Assembly (NCBI RefSeq): GCF_024204685.1
Contig: NZ_CP100350.1
Location: 2,520,501 to 2,584,500, forward strand
Origin: Gilvimarinus sp. DA14
GTDB taxonomy: Bacteria; Pseudomonadota; Gammaproteobacteria; Pseudomonadales; Cellvibrionaceae
Reading direction: 5' to 3'
Length of the DNA: 64,000 nucleotides
Shown here: in pieces, positions 58,093-64,000 of the stretch
How positions within the stretch are numbered: position 1 is the first letter of the stretch
Layout: every line of letters starts with the position of its first letter
The notes under the pieces: model-generated
What the model saw: the letters and a program-made list of their open reading frames with translations, nothing else
The model's database searches: none
What the model was told of the DNA's origin: nothing
Position numbers and translations under genes: made by a program

Positions 58093-58146
58093 CCTTATCC
58101 AGCGACTGTGATTAACCTAATTTAAAGCCGCGACCGGAGTACAACA

Positions 58147-59007
58147 GTGGATATTTGGCAGCAACTGAATGACGAGTTTTTTTCTGGAAATTTGGCACTG
58201 GATAGCCGCGTGCCTGTAGCCGGTGGGGATATCAGCGACAGTTTTCGGGTGGAGAACACAGACGGTGAGTCGTTTTTTATCAAAGTACATCGCCAAAAAG
58301 GGCTGCTAGAGGCCGAATATAACAACCTGCTAAAACTCGATACGGGGGAGCTGGCTTGCCCACAAGCCCTGGGATTTGTCTCTGTAAGTGAGTGTTCGGC
58401 GTTGATTTTGCCGTTCTTAGAGCTTCGTGCCCAAGGAGATGAGGCTTTGCTGGGACAGCAGTTGGCACTCATGCATGGTCAGCAAAGCAGCGATGGCCGA
58501 TATGGGTTGGACTATGACAACTATATTGGTGCCAGTATACAGGTGAACTGCAAGAGCGAGAGCTGGGCAGAGTTTTGGTGGCAGAGTCGTCTGCTGCCTC
58601 AGCTACGCATGGCGAAATCTGCCGGGCTGCAAATGGATAAGTGGCAGGGGGTAAAAAGTGCTAACGATAAAATCTTGGCTAGTCATCAGCCCCCAGCCTC
58701 GCTTTTGCATGGAGACCTTTGGGGCGGCAACAAAGCCTATTTGCAAGACGGCACCCCGATCGTGTTTGATCCTGCGACTTATTATGGCGATAGGGAGACA
58801 GATATAGCCTTTACTCGTTTATTCGGAGGCTTTAACGACGCTTTTTATCGAGCTTACCAACAACAGTGGCCGCTGCCTGCAGGCTGGCAGGTGCGCCAGA
58901 GCTTGTACAATCTCTATCATTTACTAAACCACCTCAACCTTTTTGGTACCGGGTATCTGAACTCTGTGCGTACAGCCATTGATGAGGTGATGGAACTCGG
59001 TCGGTGA
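58147..59007 (+). CDS. Fructosamine-kinase family protein
   Basis: A 286-residue kinase-fold protein of the fructosamine/ketosamine-3-kinase family (repair of glycated amines by phosphorylation). It has the phosphotransferase catalytic motif LLHGDLWGGNKAY and the metal-binding IVFDPATYYGDRETDIAF. The start GTG 58147 has GGAG 7 bases upstream. It is the first gene right of the candidate origin; signal peptidase gene follows after 40 bases. Its physiological substrate is unknown. Confidence 0.9.
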   Translation: MDIWQQLNDEFFSGNLALDSRVPVAGGDISDSFRVENTDGESFFIKVHRQKGLLEAEYNNLLKLDTGELACPQALGFVSVSECSALILPFLELRAQGDEALLGQQLALMHGQQSSDGRYGLDYDNYIGASIQVNCKSESWAEFWWQSRLLPQLRMAKSAGLQMDKWQGVKSANDKILASHQPPASLLHGDLWGGNKAYLQDGTPIVFDPATYYGDRETDIAFTRLFGGFNDAFYRAYQQQWPLPAGWQVRQSLYNLYHLLNHLNLFGTGYLNSVRTAIDEVMELGR

Positions 59008-59047
59008 ATTGAGGATCTATAGCCGCTCATTCACAGGGAGTTAGACC

Positions 59048-59671
59048 ATGAAAATAGGTAAATGGGTTAAAGCAAACCGCGGCATTATTTTGTTTCTTTT
59101 CGGCATGGCGTTTTTTCGCACGGCGGTAGCTGATTGGAACTATGTGCCCTCTGGTTCCATGGAGCCAACCTTGTACCCGGGGGATGTATTGGTTGTGAAT
59201 AAACTCGCCTATGGGCCGGCGGTGCCTTTTACCCGCTCGCGACTTTGGTCTACTGGCGAGCCTTCGCGCGGCGATGTGATTACATTCTTTCCCTCCCATA
59301 CCGACCAGTGCCTGGTGAAAAGAGTGGTAGGCGTCCCTGGCGACCGGCTGCGGTTTGCGGGCAGCTCTATCTGGCTTAACGGCGAGCGTTTAACCATTGA
59401 GGAAAAAGAGGGGGCGCTTTGGCAAAACCTAACACCGCTGTTGGCCCACAAAGTTCAGCTTTCCACTAGCGACCTTGCTACAGATACATTTAACGGGGAA
59501 TTTGTGGTGCCCGAGGGCAAATACTTTGTCATGGGCGATAACCGCCATCAAAGTTATGATTCCCGCTACTGGGGTTTTGTGGATAAGTCCCAGGTGGTGG
59601 GTAAGGTCGCTGCTGTAGGGCTTAGCCTGTCAGATCGTTTTGTGGAGCGCTTTGCCAGCGATGTCCTTTGA
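59048..59671 (+). CDS. lepB: Signal peptidase I
   Basis: A 207-residue S26 serine protease: one N-terminal membrane helix (about residues 11-28), catalytic Ser37 in VPSGSMEPTL, catalytic Lys91 in LVKRVVGVPGD and the box E GDNRHQSYDSRYWGFV. It removes Sec signal peptides in the periplasm. It is shorter than E. coli LepB (324 residues) and has only one TM anchor, so it may be a second signal peptidase rather than the main lepB; the symbol is by function. GGGAG ribosome binding site upstream. Confidence 0.88.
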   Translation: MKIGKWVKANRGIILFLFGMAFFRTAVADWNYVPSGSMEPTLYPGDVLVVNKLAYGPAVPFTRSRLWSTGEPSRGDVITFFPSHTDQCLVKRVVGVPGDRLRFAGSSIWLNGERLTIEEKEGALWQNLTPLLAHKVQLSTSDLATDTFNGEFVVPEGKYFVMGDNRHQSYDSRYWGFVDKSQVVGKVAAVGLSLSDRFVERFASDVL

Positions 59672-59781
59672 CCCCTAACTTACTGATTTATAAAGACTGT
59701 CGCCTAGATGTCGGGTTGATGACCTTACCCTGACGGGCGTTCTCGACCACCATAAAGGCTGCAATATCGAAGGAGGCGATT

Positions 59782-60261
59782 ATGAATGTTCGCAAGTTAA
59801 GGCTGCAGCGGGGTTGGTCGCAGGAGGAGTTGGCCGAGATGACAGGATTGAGCATCCGCACTATTCAGCGGATCGAGCGCGGCCAGACACCAGCTCTGGA
59901 GTCGCGCAAAGCCCTCGCCGCTGTTTTCGATATTGATATCAGTCAATGGCAACCCGAGGACAGCGAGATGAGCAACACCCCAGAAACTACCGCCACCGAC
60001 CAGCAAGAACAGCAGGCGCTGGAGTATGTGCGTGATCTAAAGGCGTTTTACACAAATGTGTTGACCTATTTGGTCGTTATTCCCTTTTTGTTTTTTATCA
60101 ACCTGACAACCTCACCTGGGTACCTTTGGGCCTGGTGGCCGACCTTTGGTTGGGGTATTGGTTTGCTTATTCACGGTATCCAAACCTTCGAGGTTTTCAA
60201 CTTTTTTGGTCCGGGCTGGGAGAAAAAGCAAGTTGAGAAACGGTTGGGTCGGAAGTTGTAA
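59782..60261 (+). CDS. XRE-family HTH protein with C-terminal 2TM domain
   Basis: A 159-residue protein. Residues 1-58 are an XRE helix-turn-helix (KLRLQRGWSQEELAEMTGLS, TIQRIERGQTPALESRKAL). After a short linker, a 2TM domain (about residues 80-150) has two membrane helices (YLVVIPFLFFINLT and a WWPTFGWGIGLLIHGIQTF stretch) and a basic end. This membrane-tethered HTH combination is known in many genomes, but its role is unknown. The ribosome binding site AAGGAGG is very strong. A single gene, convergent with mnmE. Confidence 0.88.
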   Translation: MNVRKLRLQRGWSQEELAEMTGLSIRTIQRIERGQTPALESRKALAAVFDIDISQWQPEDSEMSNTPETTATDQQEQQALEYVRDLKAFYTNVLTYLVVIPFLFFINLTTSPGYLWAWWPTFGWGIGLLIHGIQTFEVFNFFGPGWEKKQVEKRLGRKL

Positions 60262-60379
60262 GTAAGTGGCTAGATGTCGGAAGTCTGATGTTAGACGCAT
60301 AATCCTGAAAGCAGCTCTTCGGGCTTGAAGGGGAGAAACGTCACCCCAAAAATTTTTATTCAGCGTTCAGCGTCAGACC

Positions 60380-61738
60380 TTACTTCCCGATACAAAACGA
60401 CGAGAAAATTCGGCCCAGTAAATCGTCCGAGGTAAATTCGCCGGTAATTTCCGATAGATGATTTTGCGCTTCGCGCAGGTCTTCGGCCAGCAGTTCGCCG
60501 GCGGCGTGGGTATGTAGTTGTTCCGCGCCTGTCTGCAGGCTTTGTTCGGCGGCGAGCAGGGCATCGATATGGCGTTGGCGGGCGGTAAAGGTGCCCTCGG
60601 TGGTGCTCTGATAGCCGATACAGTCTTTTAGGTGTTGCTTCAGATTATCTAACCCTAAACCTGATTTGGCGCTTATCTTTACCGCATCCACAGGTAGCTG
60701 ATAGCCGTCCACCAGGTCGATTTTGTTGTAAATGACACTGACTTTATCGCTGTGCTGTAGCTTTTCGGTAAATTCCGGCCAGACATTTTCCGGCTGCCAA
60801 TCGGGGTGGGCGAGGGCTTCTTGGGCGTCGATTAGCAGCAAAATTCGATCGGCCTGGTTGATTTCATTCCAGGCGCGCTCGATACCAATTTTTTCCACCG
60901 CGTCCGCGGCTTCACGTAAACCTGCGGTATCGATAATATGCAGCGGCATGCCGTCGATGTGGATATGTTCTTTGAGTACATCCCGGGTGGTGCCGGCAAT
61001 GTCGGTAACGATGGCGCTCTCGCGCTCTACTAAAGCGTTGAGAAGGCTGGATTTACCAGCATTGGGTTTGCCTGCGATAACGACTCGCATACCGTCTCGC
61101 ACCAATTGTCCTTGGCGGGCCCGCGCCAGCAATTGCTCCAGTTCAGCGATTATGGCTGTCAGGTCGGCTTCTACCTTGCCGTCGCTGATAAAGTCGATTT
61201 CCTCTTCGGGAAAGTCGATAGCCGCTTCCACATAAATACGCAGGGCAATTAACGATTCCACCAGGGCGTGTACCTGGTCCGAGAAAACCCCTTGCAGCGA
61301 GCTTAACGCATTGCGTGCGGCCTGCTCGGAGCTGGCCTCGATCAGATCGGCAATGGCCTCGGCTTGCGCCAGGTCGAGTTTGTCATTGAGAAAAGCGCGT
61401 TCAGAGAATTCCCCAGGCTTGGCCTGACGTGCACCGAGTTGTTTTACCGCTTCAAGCAGCAGCCCCAATACCACGGGACCGCCATGGCCTTGTAATTCAA
61501 GAACATCTTCGCCGGTAAAAGAATTGGGCCCTTTGAACAGCAGGGCTATGCCCTGGTCCAGCTCCTGCTGGCGGCTGTTGTAAAAAGGCAGGTAGTGAGC
61601 TTGGCGCGGGGTGAGGGTTTTACCGGTAACGGCGGCGGCAATTGTTTCCGCTTTGGGCCCTGAGACACGGATTATACCCACGCCGCCGCGACCGGGGGCG
61701 GTGGCAACGGCGGCAATGGTGTCGGTATTGTTAAGCAT
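60380..61738 (-). CDS. mnmE: tRNA modification GTPase MnmE
   Basis: A 452-residue GTPase partner of MnmG. N-terminal tetrahydrofolate-binding domain ([14 protein letters not shown]), helical domain, inserted G domain with [22 protein letters not shown] and the NKID box, and the invariant C-terminal CIGK. Start ATG 61738 overlaps the yidC stop by one base, so it is coupled to yidC. Confidence 0.98.
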   Translation of the reverse strand: MLNNTDTIAAVATAPGRGGVGIIRVSGPKAETIAAAVTGKTLTPRQAHYLPFYNSRQQELDQGIALLFKGPNSFTGEDVLELQGHGGPVVLGLLLEAVKQLGARQAKPGEFSERAFLNDKLDLAQAEAIADLIEASSEQAARNALSSLQGVFSDQVHALVESLIALRIYVEAAIDFPEEEIDFISDGKVEADLTAIIAELEQLLARARQGQLVRDGMRVVIAGKPNAGKSSLLNALVERESAIVTDIAGTTRDVLKEHIHIDGMPLHIIDTAGLREAADAVEKIGIERAWNEINQADRILLLIDAQEALAHPDWQPENVWPEFTEKLQHSDKVSVIYNKIDLVDGYQLPVDAVKISAKSGLGLDNLKQHLKDCIGYQSTTEGTFTARQRHIDALLAAEQSLQTGAEQLHTHAAGELLAEDLREAQNHLSEITGEFTSDDLLGRIFSSFCIGK

Positions 61739-63411
61739 TAGCTTTTGGGGTTATCGGCCTTTTCAATTTGCCGGGTAATGACCATCTGCTGTAAGAAGCT
61801 TAAGGTGTTGTTGGTTACCCAGTACAGCACCAACCCGGCCGGGAACCACAGGAACATCACCGTAAATACCACTGGCATAAACTGCATGATTTTCGCCTGC
61901 ATCGGGTCTGGCGGCTCGGGATTGAGGCGCATGGTGAGCCACATGGTAAAGCCCATTAACAATGGCAGGACAAAAATCGGATCTTTAACGGACAGGTCCG
62001 GAATCCATAAAAAAGGCGTATGGCGCAGCTCTACCGACTCCATCAGCACCCAATAAAGGGCCAGGAATACCGGCATTTGGATCAGCATGGGCAAACAGCC
62101 ACCCAAAGGATTCACTTTTTCGTCGCGATAGAGCTTCATGGTCTCTTGCGACATTTTCTGGCGGTCGTCGCCGTAGCGCTCCTTGATGTCTTTCATTTTG
62201 GGCGCGAGCTTGCGCATGCGTGCCATCGAGCGGTAGCTGGTGGCGCTCAGTTTGAAAAACAGCGCTTTGATTAATACGGTTAGCAGAATAATCGCCAGGC
62301 CCCAGTTACCGATCAGGCCGTGAATCCAATCCAATACACTGAAAAGTGGCTTGGCTAACCACCACAACCAGCCGTAATCGACGGTTAAATCCAGGTAGGG
62401 AGCAATCTGTTCCAGCTTGCCTGTATCTTTGGGGCCGGCGTACAGCTGAGACTTAATCGTACCGGTTTGGCCCGGAGCGACAACGAGAGGCGCCGAGGTA
62501 AAGCCCATCAGGAACAGGTCTTGATTGCCCAGTTGACGCAAAAAGTAGTTGTTGGTCTGCTCCTGATCTGGAATCCAAGCACTGATAAAGTAGTGCTGCA
62601 CCATGGAAACCCAGCCACCTTGAGTCTGAGTTTTGAAGCTTTCGTCTTCCAGATCGTCAAAGCTGAACTTTTTGTAACGCTCATCGTTGGTGGTAAGCGC
62701 GGCGCCCACAAAGGGCTGCATGCCAAAGCCGGTGCCGGCGTAAGGCTCGTGACTGTCGCGCTTAATTTGTCCGTACAGGCTGGCTTGCCAAGGCTGATCG
62801 CCCGTGTTTTCTACCAGGTAGTCCAGCTCGACCCGGTATTCACCGCGATAAAAAGTAAAGCGTTTGGTGATGGTGGCGTTTTGCTGCTGATGTGTCAGGT
62901 CAACCACCAGGGTGTCTGCACCTTCTGTGAGTGAATACGCGGCGCTTTCACTGGCAAACACCGGCCGCCCTTCGGCGCTGTCGGTACCGTTTTGACCAAT
63001 CAGGCCACTTTGCAAACTGTAGGTTTCAGAATTGTTGTTTTCCACCAAAACAAACGGCTGATCTGGCGTATCGATTTCGGCATAGTGCTGCGGCAGTGCC
63101 ACGTGGACGATATCGCCACCGCGTGTGTTAATGCTCACCTGCAAGGTATCGGTGTTTACCTGAATGGTTTGTGCACTGGCCTGCGGCGTATCGGTACTGG
63201 TGTCGGCGCTTTGCGGAACGTCACTGGCAGTGGCTACTGGATTGGGGATGTCTCCGCCGGAGGCTGTGCTGGCCTGTGCTTGTGCCTGGGCAGGTTCAGC
63301 CGCCATTTTTGCCTGCTGAAAATCATCCCAGCGCATAATCAGCATAATCACAACGGCGCCCATGGCCGCGAGTAACAGGTTTTTTTGCCAATCCATCTTA
63401 AAGTTTGCCAT
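61738..63411 (-). CDS. yidC: Membrane protein insertase YidC
   Basis: The 557-residue insertase: an N-terminal membrane helix, a Pro/Ala/Thr/Ser-rich linker (about residues 35-75), the periplasmic beta-sandwich (P1) domain of gram-negative YidC, and the conserved five-helix core ([35 protein letters not shown] and the last helices). It inserts and folds inner-membrane proteins, notably subunit c of the ATP synthase. It overlaps yidD by 14 bases and mnmE by one base. Confidence 0.98.
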   Translation of the reverse strand: MANFKMDWQKNLLLAAMGAVVIMLIMRWDDFQQAKMAAEPAQAQAQASTASGGDIPNPVATASDVPQSADTSTDTPQASAQTIQVNTDTLQVSINTRGGDIVHVALPQHYAEIDTPDQPFVLVENNNSETYSLQSGLIGQNGTDSAEGRPVFASESAAYSLTEGADTLVVDLTHQQQNATITKRFTFYRGEYRVELDYLVENTGDQPWQASLYGQIKRDSHEPYAGTGFGMQPFVGAALTTNDERYKKFSFDDLEDESFKTQTQGGWVSMVQHYFISAWIPDQEQTNNYFLRQLGNQDLFLMGFTSAPLVVAPGQTGTIKSQLYAGPKDTGKLEQIAPYLDLTVDYGWLWWLAKPLFSVLDWIHGLIGNWGLAIILLTVLIKALFFKLSATSYRSMARMRKLAPKMKDIKERYGDDRQKMSQETMKLYRDEKVNPLGGCLPMLIQMPVFLALYWVLMESVELRHTPFLWIPDLSVKDPIFVLPLLMGFTMWLTMRLNPEPPDPMQAKIMQFMPVVFTVMFLWFPAGLVLYWVTNNTLSFLQQMVITRQIEKADNPKS

Positions 63412-63646
63412 CAGTCAGTTCGTGTTCGTTTTTTCCACCGGGAACCGGATCGATACCGCCGGGGTGCCAAGGGTGGCATTTTAAAAGGCGGCGCACGGTA
63501 AGATAACCCCCTTTTATAAAGCCGTGAGTTTTTATTGCTTCTTCACTATAGTGAGAGCAGCTGGGGTAAAAGCGACATTGGTTGCCAATCCAAGGGCTCA
63601 ACAGGTATCGGTATAAATGTATAAGTTTGATCGCCAGCCAGCTCAC
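63398..63646 (-). CDS. yidD: Membrane protein insertion efficiency factor YidD
   Basis: The 82-residue protein with the family core LYRYLLSPWIGNQCRFYPSCSHYSEEAI and conserved cysteines, given in part. It has an amphipathic helix and assists YidC. The start is GTG 63646, overlapping the rnpA stop by 3 bases. Confidence 0.95.
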   Translation of the reverse strand: MSWLAIKLIHLYRYLLSPWIGNQCRFYPSCSHYSEEAIKTHGFIKGGYLTVRRLLKCHPWHPGGIDPVPGGKNEHELTDGKL

Positions 63647-64000
63647 GTCTGGTCTCCCGATGCCTGATCCCGTTTACGGATTATGCGTTGCCACTGTTTG
63701 CTTAACAGTTTGTGAATGCTTGGATTGTCCAGCTCATCCAAACCCCGGCGCGCCAGTACAATAACATCTAAACCCGCCAATTGATGCTGGTGCTGGCGAA
63801 AACTTTCCCGAATCAGACGTTTCACGCGGTTGCGGTCTACGGCGTGGCGGATATTTTTTTTCGCAATCACTAGGCCCAATCTGGCGCAGTCACTTTGGTT
63901 GTCACGTGATAGCAAAAGCAGATGCTGATGGGAGGCACGAAAGGGCGCATCGTCAAATACGGCCTTAAAATCGCGAGCGTTTAATAGTCGCTGATGTTTG
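63643..64000 (-). CDS. rnpA: Ribonuclease P protein component, 5'-partial
   Basis: The frame is open through the right edge, so the beginning is outside the window; about 119 codons are visible. Read from the edge it runs KHQRLLNARDFKAVFDD..., typical of the RnpA N-terminus, and contains the RNR motif in AVDRNRVKRLIRESFR. RnpA is the protein subunit of RNase P, which matures tRNA 5' ends. It overlaps yidD; rpmH and dnaA are expected further right. Confidence 0.96.
   Translation of the reverse strand, partial: KHQRLLNARDFKAVFDDAPFRASHQHLLLLSRDNQSDCARLGLVIAKKNIRHAVDRNRVKRLIRESFRQHQHQLAGLDVIVLARRGLDELDNPSIHKLLSKQWQRIIRKRDQASGDQT

Larger units (their letters stand above)
57594..58146. other. Candidate replication origin (oriC-like region)
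   Basis: A 553-base non-coding gap. The left part (about 57665-57755) is extremely AT-rich and could be the unwinding element. DnaA-box-like 9-mers: TGTGGAAAA 57775-57783, TTATCCCCA 57919-57927, TGTGAACAA 58031-58039, TGTGGATAG 58041-58049 and a perfect TGTGGATAA 58084-58092 followed by TTATCCAGC 58094. No GATC occurs in it. It lies beside mnmG and near parAB, as oriC does in E. coli, but in Pseudomonas the origin is between rpmH and dnaA, just right of this window; which of them is used here is open. Confidence 0.55.

Noticed and set aside
60283-60378. Imperfect inverted repeat (60283-60298 and 60363-60378) between the XRE and mnmE genes
   Set aside because: Only 12 of 16 positions match over a long spacer; could be a degenerate dispersed repeat but cannot be supported from one copy.

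Overview
The window looks like part of the chromosome of a free-living, polysaccharide-degrading gammaproteobacterium, most likely of the Cellvibrionaceae or a close relative. This is inferred from two things. First, the right half carries the conserved origin-proximal order rnpA-yidD-yidC-mnmE ... mnmG-rsmG-parA-parB-atpIBEFHAGDC-glmU ... glmR-glmS typical of Pseudomonas-like gammaproteobacteria. Second, the left half is rich in secreted carbohydrate-active enzymes (GH18 chitinase, GH11 xylanase, GH43 enzyme, beta-helix protein with a ricin-type lectin domain, acetyl-esterase-like hydrolase) together with a large TonB-dependent receptor. No rRNA or tRNA gene, insertion sequence or CRISPR array was found.

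Layout. 1-3.6 kb: a lipoprotein and a MipA/OmpV-like outer membrane protein face a NarL-type two-component system; the shared promoter region holds four TGTCA half-sites arranged as an inverted repeat. 3.8-10.5 kb: small conserved genes, a TetR regulator divergent from a RidA-family gene with two near-identical operators, an Nramp-related transporter lacking the usual metal-binding motifs, an FAD/NAD(P)-binding protein overlapping a DUF1622 membrane protein, DUF3617 and TIGR02647 proteins. 10.7-24.7 kb: TonB-dependent receptor, esterase, ilvD, chitinase, PrcB-like lipoprotein, GH11, yjdM, GH43, csbD and beta-helix/ricin protein. 25.1-28.3 kb: small membrane or secreted proteins and a methyl-accepting chemotaxis protein.

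28.6-37.1 kb: a two-partner secretion locus. The 2015-residue TpsA-like exoprotein has three GLUG-rich modules, four clear MBG domains and, unusually, a C-terminal OmpA-like domain. It is followed by its TpsB transporter, is preceded by a DUF4136-like lipoprotein, and has a perfect CRP/Vfr-type palindrome just upstream. I consider this the most interesting system in the window. 37.0-45.6 kb: tlyA, glmS, a GlmR-like DeoR regulator with repeated AAAACGAAA motifs upstream, an M16 protease, uppP and glmU: sugar-nucleotide and cell-envelope precursor supply.

45.7-53.0 kb: the complete F-type ATP synthase operon with a good sigma-70 promoter and a terminator. 53.2-57.6 kb: parB, parA, rsmG (containing a parS-like site) and mnmG. 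57.6-58.15 kb: an AT-rich region with several DnaA-box-like sequences, a candidate origin or origin-like element. 58.15-64 kb: fructosamine-kinase-like protein, signal peptidase, XRE-2TM regulator, then mnmE, yidC, yidD and rnpA, which runs off the right edge.

All family assignments come from reading motifs and translated sequence by eye; no database search was run. Start codons were moved where a ribosome binding site, an overlap or a signal peptide argued for it.
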